Positions 1 through 6,969 of a stretch of 7,488 nucleotides of DNA are shown one piece after another. This stretch comes from an uncultured Aquincola sp. (lineage in GTDB: Bacteria; Pseudomonadota; Gammaproteobacteria; Burkholderiales; Burkholderiaceae). Made by a program: the position numbers and the translations under genes. The notes beneath the pieces were generated by a model. That model worked only from the letters and a program-made list of their open reading frames with translations, was not told where the DNA came from and ran no database searches. The stretch spans positions 1 through 7,488 of the forward strand of contig CAKZXL010000106.1 in the NCBI GenBank assembly GCA_937883885.1, read 5' to 3'. Position 1 is the stretch's first letter. Each line of letters begins with the position of its first letter.

Positions 1-704
1 ATACGCTGGATGTAGGCTGCCAGCTGCTTCTTGTCCGCCCAGGCAGTGCCATAGATACGCTGCAGCTGCTCATTCTTGGCATCGCCGCGCCAGTAGGCAC
101 CGGAGATACGGGTCAGCTTGAACGCTTTCAGAAAGCGCGTGTTCGGCACGTGCGGGCCGCGGCACATGTCGACATATTCTTCGTGGTAGTAGAGGCCCAT
201 GGCCTTTTCGTCCGGCATATCCTCAACCAGACGCAGCTTGTACTCCTCACCACGGGACTCGAACACCTTGATGACCTCATCACGCGGGGTCACCTTTTTA
301 ATCACGTCGTAATTGGTGTCGATCAGCTCGGCCATACGCTTTTCGATGGCGGCCATGTCTTCCGGCGTAAAGGGGCGCTCAAAGGAGATGTCGTAATAGA
401 AGCCATCATCAATAACCGGACCAATAACCATCTTGGCGCTCGGATACAGCTGCTTGACTGCATGACCCACCAGGTGAGCACAGGAGTGACGAATGATTTC
501 GACCCCTTCCTCGTCCTTGGCGGTAATGATCTGCAGGGTCGCGTCCTGCTCGATCAGATCACAGGCATCGACCAGACGCCCATCGACTTTGCCGGCAATG
601 GTTGCCTTGGCAAGGCCGGCACCAATGGACTGCGCAACGTCTGCAACGGAAACGGGATTTTCAAAAACGCGCTGACTGCCGTCAGGAAGAGTAATTACGG
701 GCAT
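1..704 (-). CDS. thrS: Threonine--tRNA ligase, N-terminal 234 residues (3' end beyond window)
   Basis: This enzyme charges tRNA-Thr with threonine in the cytoplasm. The protein begins [11 protein letters not shown] and shows the TGS domain (about residues 1-62) followed by the editing (SAD/tRNA_SAD) domain. The zinc-type editing motif is complete: H73 and H77 in HSCAHLVGH, and C181 and H185 in CRGPH, matching the positions known for E. coli ThrRS. The catalytic core and anticodon-binding domain lie off the left edge; the family is about 640 residues long. The ATG at 702-704 is preceded by AAGGAG (711-716 on the minus strand) at six bases, which fixes the start. Codon use includes many GGT, CGT, GTT and ATT codons, unlike the GC-rich genes to the right. 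The sequence is very close to Pseudomonas ThrRS as I remember it. In Pseudomonas thrS is usually followed by infC-rpmI-rplT, which would lie outside this window. Confidence 0.97.
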   Translation of the reverse strand, partial: MPVITLPDGSQRVFENPVSVADVAQSIGAGLAKATIAGKVDGRLVDACDLIEQDATLQIITAKDEEGVEIIRHSCAHLVGHAVKQLYPSAKMVIGPVIDDGFYYDISFERPFTPEDMAAIEKRMAELIDTNYDVIKKVTPRDEVIKVFESRGEEYKLRLVEDMPDEKAMGLYYHEEYVDMCRGPHVPNTRFLKAFKLTRISGAYWRGDAKNEQLQRIYGTAWADKKQLAAYIQR

Positions 705-883
705 GTGCCTCTCCTTCTCAGTGGTGACCCCTACGCAAGGCCACGTGATGGATGAACCGCCCCAGCGACTCGCCGCAGTCAGACCGGCATCACGATTGCC
801 GGCAGCCCTTGCGGGCTACTGCAGAAGCACCTGAAGCGGTGCAGAAAGAAAAAAACCCGGCCACAGGGACCGGGTTTCTAATT
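705..883 (-). other. thrS leader / tRNA-to-thrS spacer with hairpins
   Basis: This 179-base stretch holds no protein gene. Next to the tRNA is a terminator hairpin (listed separately). Further toward thrS are two compact inverted repeats: CCGGCA/TGCCGG with arms 784-789 and 797-802, and AGCCC/GGGCT with arms 804-808 and 813-817. They would fold in the untranslated leader of thrS if transcription starts upstream of them. I see no convincing -10/-35 pair for thrS. I could not recognise an anticodon-like operator of the kind known for E. coli thrS. Confidence 0.5.
847..877 (-). terminator. Rho-independent terminator after tRNA-Val
   Basis: On the minus strand the tRNA is followed within about seven bases by an 8-bp perfect stem, AAACCCGG/CCGGGTTT (870-877 pairing with 853-860). 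The loop is nine bases and the stem runs into a T tract read from the A-run at 847-855. Position, stem strength and T tract together fit an intrinsic terminator for the tRNA transcript. Confidence 0.85.
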
Positions 884-960
884 TGGTAGGCACGATTGGA
901 TTCGAACCAACGACCCCCACCATGTCAAGGTGGTGCTCTAACCAGCTGAGCTACGCGCCT
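884..960 (-). tRNA. tRNA-Val (anticodon GAC)
   Basis: The minus strand folds into a complete 77-base cloverleaf with encoded CCA. The acceptor stem AGGCGCG pairs with CGTGCCT with one G-U pair. The D arm is GCTC/GAGC with loop AGCTGGTTA. The anticodon arm CCACC/GGTGG has loop TTGACAT and anticodon GAC at 924-926. The T arm GTTGG/CCAAT has loop TTCGAAT. The CCA is at 884-886. The GAC anticodon reads GUC and GUU valine codons. Sequence and position just upstream of thrS fit Pseudomonas. The 5' end is overlapped by the reading frame of the neighbouring esterase, which stops at 951-953. Confidence 0.96.
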
Positions 961-1877
961 GTTGAGCCCACGACTATAGCAGACGGTTTTTCAGGTGCGC
1001 AAGCTTTTTCGGTTTTTTGTGCGCTGACGTCCGCGCCACCCGCGTGGGTGCATGCGAAGCCGGCCATGTCGCGCAGCGCGTTGCGGGCCGACGCCAGGAA
1101 GGCCCCCTGCAGATGGAACACATGCCAGCGGGCCGCATGCACCTGCAGCTCGCAGTGCACGCCGGCTGCGCGGGCCCGTGCGGCCAGCAGTTCGGCATCG
1201 GCCAGCAGCAATTCCTGGTCGCCCACCTGCACCAGCATCGGCGGCAGGCCCGCCAGGTCAGCGGGCGAAGGCGCGCACGGCATGGCGCCGTGCCAGCGCA
1301 GCCCCTGCTGCAGCCAGCCCAGGCGCAGCATCGGGTCGCGCACGCGCTGCGCACTGGCGCGGGCCGTGGCCAGGCTGCCATCGACCACCGGCGATATCAG
1401 CAGCAGGGCCGCCGGCAGAGGGCGGCCCTGCCGCTTCAAGGCCTGCGCCAGCTGCAGCGCCAGTGCGCCACCGGCCGAATCGCCCGCCAGCACGATGCGC
1501 CCGGCCGGCAGGCCTTGCCGCAGCAAGGCTTCGTAGCAGGCCAGCGCGTCAAGCAAGGGCGCGGGGTGTGGATGCTCGGGCGCCAGCCGGTACTGCGGCA
1601 CATGCACCGTCATGCCGCCGTCCCGGGCCAGGCGGGTGGTGATGCTGCGATGCGTGCGCGGGCTGCCCAGGCAGAAGGCACCACCGTGCAGGTAAAGCAT
1701 CCCCACCCCGTTGTCGCCACGATGCGGTGCCACCACCTCGGCGGGCACCGCCCCCAGCGACGCACGGTAGCGCAGCACGCCCCGCACGCCCGGCATCAGC
1801 GAGGAGAGCAGGCCCACCACCGCGCGCTGCGCCCCCCGGACCGAAGGGCGGCCCGACCAGGCTGCGGAAAGCCACAC
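951..1877 (-). CDS. HSL-family alpha/beta hydrolase (esterase), likely the C-terminal module of a BVMO-esterase fusion
   Basis: This is a carboxylester hydrolase of the hormone-sensitive-lipase family. In the frame read from a GTG at 1877 (308 residues) it has the oxyanion motif HGGAF (64-68) and the nucleophile elbow GDSAGG with Ser134. The likely acid is D220 in VGDQELL and the likely base H252 in WHVFH. It lies downstream of and overlaps the monooxygenase frame. The first 15 residues from this GTG do not look like the family. The family-like N-terminus (IAASLLRGLLRVAFRSL, GPPFG) is instead encoded in the monooxygenase frame just upstream. The true product therefore probably starts with the monooxygenase and crosses frames at 1832-1837. 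The C-terminus is also unnatural: after about residue 285 it reads tRNA-upstream DNA and stops in the tRNA gene. In the pathway it would cleave the ester made by the monooxygenase. Family call firm; expression as drawn doubtful. Confidence 0.8.
   Translation of the reverse strand: MWLSAAWSGRPSVRGAQRAVVGLLSSLMPGVRGVLRYRASLGAVPAEVVAPHRGDNGVGMLYLHGGAFCLGSPRTHRSITTRLARDGGMTVHVPQYRLAPEHPHPAPLLDALACYEALLRQGLPAGRIVLAGDSAGGALALQLAQALKRQGRPLPAALLLISPVVDGSLATARASAQRVRDPMLRLGWLQQGLRWHGAMPCAPSPADLAGLPPMLVQVGDQELLLADAELLAARARAAGVHCELQVHAARWHVFHLQGAFLASARNALRDMAGFACTHAGGADVSAQKTEKACAPEKPSAIVVGSTGA
973..1002 (-). promoter_or_regulatory. Sigma-70 promoter of tRNA-Val
   Basis: On the minus strand TTGCGC (997-1002) and TATAGT (973-978) are separated by 18 bases and lie 12 bases upstream of the mature tRNA 5' end. 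An A-rich tract follows upstream of the -35 (about 1003-1018), resembling an UP element. The spacing and AT-rich context are typical of a stable-RNA promoter. The promoter lies inside the extended reading frame of the esterase, so that reading frame probably does not end here in its native setting. Confidence 0.75.
1003..1030. other. Apparent junction between moderate-GC and high-GC DNA
   Basis: Base composition and apparent taxonomic affinity change here. To the left are a Pseudomonas-like tRNA promoter, tRNA-Val and thrS. To the right is dense high-GC coding sequence. The esterase family homology ends around residue 280 of its reading frame (about base 1040), and the following roughly 28 codons are the tRNA upstream region read as protein. 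I see no direct repeats, integrase gene or insertion-sequence end at the boundary. Confidence 0.55.
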
Positions 1878-3459
1878 GCAGCAAGCCGCGCAGCAGGCTG
1901 GCCGCGATGCGCTCCCCGATGCCTGGCGGGGGTGCCACCGTCACCGCCCCGGGCGACTCGGCCACCCTGGGGCGCTGCAGGCGGTAGTGGCCCAAGGGAG
2001 CCAAGCGCGTGAGCCAGCGGTAGGTGAAGGTGAAACCGGGCCAGTTGGTGGTGTTGTTGCCCAGCGCGTCGGTGTACCAGGAGCTGCAGCCGTTCCACAC
2101 CGTGCGGCGCAGCGCCTCCCGCACCACGCCCACCTGGGCGCGCTGCGGTTGCTCGCCGATCTCGACGGTGGCCCCGCCCGCGCGCCGCGATGCGCGGATG
2201 CAGCGCATCACATGCGCGATCTGGCTTTCGATCATGTAGAAGATCGAGTTGTGGCCCAGGTTGGTATTGGGCCCGTAGAGCATGAAAAAGCTCGGGAAGC
2301 CGGCGACGCTGATGCCGAGGTAGGCCGAGGCACCGTCGCGCCAGGCGTCGTTCAGGTCCAGGCCGCCGCGGCCGGTGATGCGCATCGGCGACAGGAACTC
2401 GGTGGCCGCAAAGCCGGTGCCATAGACGATGACGTCGGCTGCATGCACCTGCCCGTCCGTGGTCTCGATGCCATCGGGCCGCACGCAGCGGATGCCGGTG
2501 GTGTGCAGCTGCACGTTGGGCCGGGCGATGGTGGCCAGGTAGTCGCTGCTGAGCAGGATGCGCTTGCAGCCGATCGGGTAGTCGGGCGTCAGCTGGGCGC
2601 GCAAGGCGGCGTCGGGCACCTGCTGGTGCAGCATGCGCGCAAAGGGCCTGCCCACCGCGCGGTGCATCAGGCCCTTGAAGCGGGTGAACGCCAGTGCGCG
2701 CGATTCGTAGGCCAGGTAGATCCAGGCGCGGTGCAAGGCCGCCGCAGCCGGCACGTGGCGGAAGACGGCCTGCTCCAGCCGGCTGTAGGGCCGGTCGGGC
2801 CGCGGCATCAGGTACGCAGGCGAGCGCTGGAACACATGCAGCGTGCCCACCTGCGGCGCGATGGCCGGCACGAACTGGATGGCCGAAGCCCCGGTGCCCA
2901 CCACCGCCACCCGCCGGCCGGCCAGCGGCACACGGGCGTCCCATTGCGCCGAATGGAAGCTGGGGCCGCGGAAGGTCTCGATGCCCGGCAGCTTCGGCCA
3001 GGCGGGCCGGCTCAGCTGGCCGGTGCCGCTCACCAGCACCCGGCACCAGAGTACCTGGCCGTCGGCCAGCGTGACACGCCACAGCGCCCGGCCTTCTTCA
3101 TGGTGGGCCGCGGCCACGGTGCAGCCCAGGCGGATGTGCGGCAGCAGCCCGTACTTGCGCGCGCAATGCTGCAGGTAGGCCAGGATCTCGGCCTGCGGCG
3201 CGAACACGCGGGACCACCGCGGGTTGGGCTCGAACGAGAACGAGTACAGGTGCGACGGTACGTCGCAGGCCGCGCCGGGATACGCGTTGTCGCGCCACAC
3301 GCCGCCCACGTCCTGGCCCTTTTCCAGCAGCACGAAGTCATGGATGCCGGCCTTGCGCAAGGCCACGGCCATGCCCAGGCCGGCAAAGCCGGCGCCGATG
3401 ATCAGCACCGACAGCGGCGTGGCGTCGGACTGCCCCGCGGAAGGGTCAAGCGTGTGCAT
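1549..3459 (-). CDS. Baeyer-Villiger-type flavin monooxygenase, frameshifted before its fused esterase domain
   Basis: This is a class B FAD/NADPH flavoprotein monooxygenase, a family that inserts oxygen into ketones to give esters. From ATG 3459, preceded by a GGGAGG ribosome site, it shows the FAD motif GAGFAG (22-27) and the fingerprint F-x-G-x-x-x-H-x-x-x-W (163-173, FRGPSFHSAQW). Also present are the NADPH motif GTGASA (188-193), YPIGCKRILLSSDY (294-307), GTGF (347-350) and GPNTNLGHNS (396-405). The monooxygenase domain ends near residue 495. Residues 505-542 resemble the N-terminus of the esterase. After the G-run at 1832-1837 the frame is wrong and about 95 residues of junk follow. Removing one G joins it to the esterase, giving about 835 residues. 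The start overlaps the GMC gene's end by 14 bases, suggesting coupled translation. Substrate unknown. Confidence 0.85.
   Translation of the reverse strand: MHTLDPSAGQSDATPLSVLIIGAGFAGLGMAVALRKAGIHDFVLLEKGQDVGGVWRDNAYPGAACDVPSHLYSFSFEPNPRWSRVFAPQAEILAYLQHCARKYGLLPHIRLGCTVAAAHHEEGRALWRVTLADGQVLWCRVLVSGTGQLSRPAWPKLPGIETFRGPSFHSAQWDARVPLAGRRVAVVGTGASAIQFVPAIAPQVGTLHVFQRSPAYLMPRPDRPYSRLEQAVFRHVPAAAALHRAWIYLAYESRALAFTRFKGLMHRAVGRPFARMLHQQVPDAALRAQLTPDYPIGCKRILLSSDYLATIARPNVQLHTTGIRCVRPDGIETTDGQVHAADVIVYGTGFAATEFLSPMRITGRGGLDLNDAWRDGASAYLGISVAGFPSFFMLYGPNTNLGHNSIFYMIESQIAHVMRCIRASRRAGGATVEIGEQPQRAQVGVVREALRRTVWNGCSSWYTDALGNNTTNWPGFTFTYRWLTRLAPLGHYRLQRPRVAESPGAVTVAPPPGIGERIAASLLRGLLRVAFRSLVGPPFGPGGAARGGGPALLADAGRAGRAALPCVAGGGARRGGGTASWRQRGGDALPARWCLLPGQPAHASQHHHPPGPGRRHDGACAAVPAGARASTPRALA
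1832..1837 (-). other. Homopolymer frameshift site in the monooxygenase-esterase gene
   Basis: The plus strand carries six C (six G in the mRNA). Read as six, the monooxygenase frame leaves the esterase homology. Read as five, the protein continues GPPFG-PG-AQRAVVGLL without a break. One extra base in a homopolymer is a common sequencing error, but it could also be a real mutation or a slippage site. Confidence 0.75.
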
Positions 3460-5100
3460 GGCGGGCCTCCCGGACAGGCAGATCGGTCTCGTCGGGGTCG
3501 GGCCGCACACGCGCCCGACCCCGCATCAGGTCGACCGCCTTCTCGGCGATCATGATCGTGGGTGCATTGGTGTTGCCGCTGACCAGCGTGGGCATCACCG
3601 AAGCTTCGGCGATGCGCAGGCCCTGCACACCGCGCACCCGCAGCTGCGGATCGACCACCGCCTGCGCGTCGTTGCCCATGCGGCAGGTACCCACCGGGTG
3701 GTGGACGGTGTCGGTGCGGGCGCGCAGCACGGCGCGGATCTGCTCGTCGGTGTGCACGCCTTCGGTGAACAGGTCGTGGGTGATGCGCGAGGCCAGCGCC
3801 GGCGCCTGCATCAGGCGGCGCGTCAGCTTGAAACCCTGCACCAGGTCTTCCAGGTCCTGCGGGTCGGTGAGGAAGCCCGGGTCGATCAAGGGCGCGGCCT
3901 GCGGATCGGCGCTGGCCAGAGACAGCGTGCCGCGGCTGCGCGGCCGCAACAGGCACACATGGCACGACACCCCGTGCGACAGGCGCAGCTTGCGAGCATG
4001 GTCCTCGACCAGCGACACCACGAAGTGCAGCTGCACGTCGGGCGCCACCAGCGACGGCCGGGTGCGCAGGAAGCCGCCGCACTCGGCGAAGTTGCTGGTC
4101 AGCATGCCGCGCCGCTGGCGCATGAATCGCCAGCCTTCACGCAGCAGGCGAAGGCCACCGCGCAGCGACACGCCCAGCGCGTCGGTGCCGCGCATGCGGT
4201 AGCCGAAGATGACATCGGGATGGTCCTGCAGGTTGCGGCCCACGCCCGGCAGGTGCAGCCGCGTGGGCAGGCCCAGGCGGCCCAGCAGATGCATCGGCCC
4301 GATGCCCGAGAGCATCAGCAATTGCGGCGTCTGCAGCGCACCGGCACACAGCACCACCTCGCGCCGCGCGCGCAGCTGCCGCAGCTGCCCGCCCTGCCGG
4401 TATTCCACGCCCACCGCCCGCCCTCGAACAGCACCCGCTGCACATGGGCATGCGTCTCGACCCGCAGGTGGTGCCGCCGACCCAGGTGCGGCAGCAGAAA
4501 GGCCCGCGCAGCGCTGCAGCGCTCGCCGTGCTTCTGGGTGAGCTGGAAGCGGCCCAGGCCCTCCATCTCGGCGCCATTGAAGTCGTCGTTGACCGCAAAG
4601 CCCGCCTCCCGCGCGGCCGCGATGAAGCGCTGGTGCAGCGGGTTGTCGGTGCGCGGGTCGCTGACCCACAGCGGACCGCCGCGACCATGCCAGGCATCGG
4701 CCAGGCGTTCGTTGTGCTCGCTGAGCCGGAAGTACGGCAGTACCTCGCGCCACGACCAGCCATCGGCGCCCTGGGCGGCCCAGCCGTCGTAGTCGCTGCG
4801 GTGGCCACGGGTGTAGACCATGGCATTGATGGCCGACGAGCCGCTCAGCGCCTTGCCGCGCGGCTGGTAGCCGCGGCGCCCGTTCAGGCCCGGCTGCGGC
4901 ACCGTCTCGAAGGCCCAGTTGTTGAGCCGGGTGGGCAGCATGGCCACCGCGCCCGTCGGCACGCGGATGACCGTGTCGTTGCCGTCGCCCCCCGCTTCCA
5001 GCAGGCACACCCGGGTGGCGGGGTCTTCGCTCAGCCTGCCGGCCACCACCGCGCCGCCCGAGCCGCCACCCACCACCAGGTAGTCGAAGACGTCGCTCAT
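3446..5100 (-). pseudogene. AlkJ/BetA-like GMC family FAD alcohol dehydrogenase, one-base frameshift
   Basis: GMC flavoenzymes of this group oxidise alcohols to aldehydes or ketones; AlkJ of the alkane pathway is the closest relative I can recall. From ATG 5100 the protein shows the FAD motif GGGSGG (11-16), LLEAGG (33-38), and the GMC signature region [20 protein letters not shown]. After the frame change come [19 protein letters not shown], the catalytic His in HHPVGTCRMG, and SGNTNAPTIM, which carries the second active-site residue (Asn). As read, the first frame stops at 4315 after 261 residues. Restoring one base at about 4417-4422 gives 551 residues, the normal family length, so nothing else is missing. 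The start overlaps the synthetase stop as ATGA, and the gene's own stop overlaps the monooxygenase start. It is either a true pseudogene or an intact gene with a base miscall in a GC-rich run. Confidence 0.85.
4417..4422 (-). other. Frameshift site in the GMC dehydrogenase gene
   Basis: The minus strand reads GAG GGC GG and then GCG GTG GGC GTG GAA in the other frame (V-L-F-E-G, then A-V-G-V-E-Y). One base is missing between the two frames. The surrounding run GGGCGGGCGG is the kind of sequence where a single G is easily lost. Family members have a continuous VLFE-x-x-x-AVGV segment here. Confidence 0.75.
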
Positions 5101-5780
5101 GCCTGCGCCCCTTCCACCGCCGGCTGGGCCAGGGCCCGGGCAGCGGCACCGAAGCGCTCGCGCAGCACCTGCTTGAGCACCTTGCCGGTGGCCAGGTTTT
5201 CCACCTCCACCGAGCTGATCCATTCACCGCCCGACTTGATCAGGTCCTTGGCGCGGTCGGTGATGGTGAGGTCGCCGTCGGCATCGATGGTGGCCACGTC
5301 GCCGGTGCGGAACCAGCCGTCCTCCAGTGCATCGTGGTCGTGGTCGGCCGCCAGATCCACGCCTTCGGCTTCCATCAGCGCGTACAGCGAGGCGCCGTCC
5401 AGCGCCGGGCCGGGCAACACCGGCTTGGCGCCGGCCAGGGCCGTGGCACACGGCAGCACAGGGGTGCGCGCCGACGGGTTCAGCGCGTCGGGCAGCGCCC
5501 CCGCACAGGCATGCAGCACCGTGACCTGGTGCGTGTACAGCACGCCCGGGCACTGCGGCCGCAGTGCCTGCACCAGCGGCGCCAAGGTGGCGTCACAGCA
5601 GACGATGCGGTCGTCGGCGTCGTTGATGATCCAGGCGAGCTGCGTGGGCGCCAGCCGCGGGTTTCGCCAGTCGGTGCGGTGCAGGTCGCCTTCGACGCGC
5701 CGGCTGACGATCTCGGCATCGCCATGGTGCCGCTCGGCATGGGTGAGCAGCGAAGCCACGGTGAGCGGCCGCTGCTGCAT
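5097..5780 (-). pseudogene. AlkK-like medium-chain acyl-CoA synthetase with five in-frame internal deletions
   Basis: The intact family (about 540 residues) activates fatty acids as acyl-adenylates and then acyl-CoA. Here 227 residues remain, in six family-like blocks in the correct order. They are residues 1-39 (N-terminus), 40-78 (NPRLAPTQ...), 79-112 (GVLYTH...), 113-141 ([13 protein letters not shown]), 142-197 ([31 protein letters not shown]) and 198-227 (TGKVLKQ with the catalytic-type Lys). Compared with AlkK from memory, about 50, 60, 13, 180 and 75 residues are missing at the joins. The losses include the P-loop YTSGTTG-x-PK and the central A4-A5 core, so it should not adenylate. The frame never breaks. 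The start at ATG 5780 is chosen because family homology begins there. The frame is open upstream to 5906, and no strong ribosome site is visible. It is first in the operon, and its stop overlaps the GMC start as ATGA. Confidence 0.85.
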
Positions 5781-5837
5781 GGAAGTCACGGGAGATGAGC
5801 ACTCGGACATGGCGGCAGATGCGGTTGCTAAGACCTG

Positions 5838-5875
5838 CCCATGTTCAGCCGCACCGGGGTCATCACCCATGTCCA
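5838..5875. promoter_or_regulatory. Direct repeat in the divergent promoter region, candidate AraC-family operator
   Basis: Between the regulator and the catabolic operon, CCCATGTTCA (5838-5847) and CCCATGTCCA (5866-5875) match in nine of ten bases in the same orientation, 28 bases apart start to start. AraC-family proteins use two helix-turn-helices and often bind direct half-site repeats, so this is a reasonable operator for the adjacent regulator. The two 10-mers are short and could be chance. An A/T-rich TTTAGTATTT at 5890-5899 is the only -10-like element here, and no good -35 accompanies it on either strand. Confidence 0.35.
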
Positions 5876-5932
5876 CAACGGCCTGAAGCTTTAGTATTTC
5901 GGACACTGCAGCCCGGCTAGGGGAAACAACCG

Positions 5933-6958
5933 ATGAGCTTCTGGAACTTCACGCGGGGCCCCGCCAGCGTGTGCCTGCTGCTGGATGTGGGCGCACAGCG
6001 CGGCCTGGCCGCATCGGCCCTGCTGGCCCGCAGCCGCCTCACCCAGGCGCAGCTCGAAGACCCGAATGCGGAGGTGCATGCGCTGCAGGAACTGCGCGTG
6101 GTGGAGAACCTGATGCGGCTGCTGGGCAACCCGCCCGGCCTGGGCCTGGCGGTGGGGCTGCAGTACCGCTTTTCCACTTTCGGGCTCTGGGGCTACGGGC
6201 TGGTGTGCAGCGCCACCCTGGGCGCGGCGATGGCGCGGGCCTTGCGCTTCATCCAGCTCACCTACGCCTACTCGGTGATCGAGCACAGCCTGGAGCAGCA
6301 CAGCGCCTGGCTGCGGCTGACACCGCCCGACATGGCCACCGGCATCAGCCGCTTCCTGGTCGAGCGCGACCTGGCGGCGGCAGCCGCGCTGCTGGCCGAA
6401 CTGGGCGGGCCGGGCTTCCAGCTGCAGCGCTTCGAACTGCAACGTGGCCGCGGCCGTGCCTTCCGGCCATCGCCGGAGGTCGGCCGGGTGGCGGGCGTGC
6501 TGCCGGCCTACGACGCGGACGGCTATGGCCTGTGCTTCGATGCGAAGTGGCTGAACCACCCTCTGCCGCATGCCAACCCGACGTCCGCAGCGATGTGCGA
6601 CGACCTGTGCGCCAGGCTGGTGGAACGCCGACGCCTGCGCGGTGGCACCGGCATGCTGGTGCAGCAGGTGCTGGGCGCCACCGCGCCCGAAGCGCGCCAG
6701 GGCGCCGGCAAGCTGGCCGAGATGACCGGCACCAGCGAGCGCACGCTGCGGCGCCGGCTGCGCCGCGAAGGCCTGTCCTACCGGTCCATCCTGGCGGCCA
6801 CGCAATCGAGCGACGCGCTGGAGCTGCTGGCCGACCGGTCGCTCACCGTCACCGCCATCGCCGAACGGCTGGGTTATGCCGACCTGTCCACGTTTTCGCA
6901 GGCCTTCAAGCGCTGGCACGGGGTGTCGCCGGCGGTCTACCGGCGCTCTTTGGGGTGA
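5933..6958 (+). CDS. AraC-family transcriptional regulator with Arabinose_bd-type sensor domain
   Basis: A 341-residue cytoplasmic DNA-binding regulator of normal family length. The N-terminal part (about 20-205) fits the Arabinose_bd sensor type seen in OruR-like regulators, including the G-L-W-G-Y segment (84-88) and Y-S-V-I-E-H. The C-terminal AraC DNA-binding domain has a first helix-turn-helix at about 259-277 ([16 protein letters not shown]) and a second at about 304-327. It ends in the family signature [28 protein letters not shown] (311-338). ATG 5933 follows AGGGGA at a usual distance. It is divergent from the alcohol, ketone and ester operon, a classic arrangement for an activator responding to a pathway substrate. 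It could instead act on the glutamine-synthetase-like gene downstream on the same strand. Unlike the operon it faces, it is intact and has the same high GC. Confidence 0.93.
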   Translation: MSFWNFTRGPASVCLLLDVGAQRGLAASALLARSRLTQAQLEDPNAEVHALQELRVVENLMRLLGNPPGLGLAVGLQYRFSTFGLWGYGLVCSATLGAAMARALRFIQLTYAYSVIEHSLEQHSAWLRLTPPDMATGISRFLVERDLAAAAALLAELGGPGFQLQRFELQRGRGRAFRPSPEVGRVAGVLPAYDADGYGLCFDAKWLNHPLPHANPTSAAMCDDLCARLVERRRLRGGTGMLVQQVLGATAPEARQGAGKLAEMTGTSERTLRRRLRREGLSYRSILAATQSSDALELLADRSLTVTAIAERLGYADLSTFSQAFKRWHGVSPAVYRRSLG

Positions 6959-6965
6959 AGACCCC
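6952..6965 (+). terminator. Weak hairpin at the end of the AraC-family gene
   Basis: GGGGT (6952-6956) and ACCCC (6961-6965) form a 5-bp stem with a GAAG loop that contains the stop codon. It is followed by TGGTTTTGAG rather than a clean T run. It may act as a weak intrinsic terminator, or be incidental. Confidence 0.3.
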
Positions 6966-6969
6966 TGGT

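Noticed and set aside
150..755. Plus-strand reading frame opposite thrS
   Set aside because: It is antisense to a clear thrS coding region and resembles no protein family I know.
705..883. tRNA-Thr-like autoregulatory operator for thrS
   Set aside because: Hairpins are present, but I could not identify a threonine anticodon-like loop next to the ribosome site.
884..960. tRNA-Val as an integration site for a genomic island
   Set aside because: The foreign-looking DNA is on the 5' side, beyond the promoter. No copy of the tRNA 3' end or integrase gene is visible in the window.
1001..1006. HindIII-type site AAGCTT near the composition junction, possibly a cloning join
   Set aside because: AT-rich, tRNA-promoter-like sequence lies on both sides of it, so it is not at the boundary. 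The same hexamer also occurs at 3601 and 5886 without a junction.
1987..3555. Long (522-codon) plus-strand open frame opposite the monooxygenase
   Set aside because: High GC leaves few stops in all frames. The minus strand carries the FAD and NADPH motifs, and the plus frame reads as low-complexity Ala, Arg and Gly sequence.
3224..5886. Plus-strand open frames opposite the GMC and synthetase genes
   Set aside because: These are shadows of the minus-strand genes with no recognisable domains.
5781..5906. Upstream extension of the synthetase frame to a GTG at 5906
   Set aside because: The extra 42 residues lie before the start of family homology and fill the divergent promoter region. They are more likely untranslated.
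5891..6919. Minus-strand open frame opposite the AraC-family gene
   Set aside because: It is antisense to an intact regulator with complete helix-turn-helix motifs.
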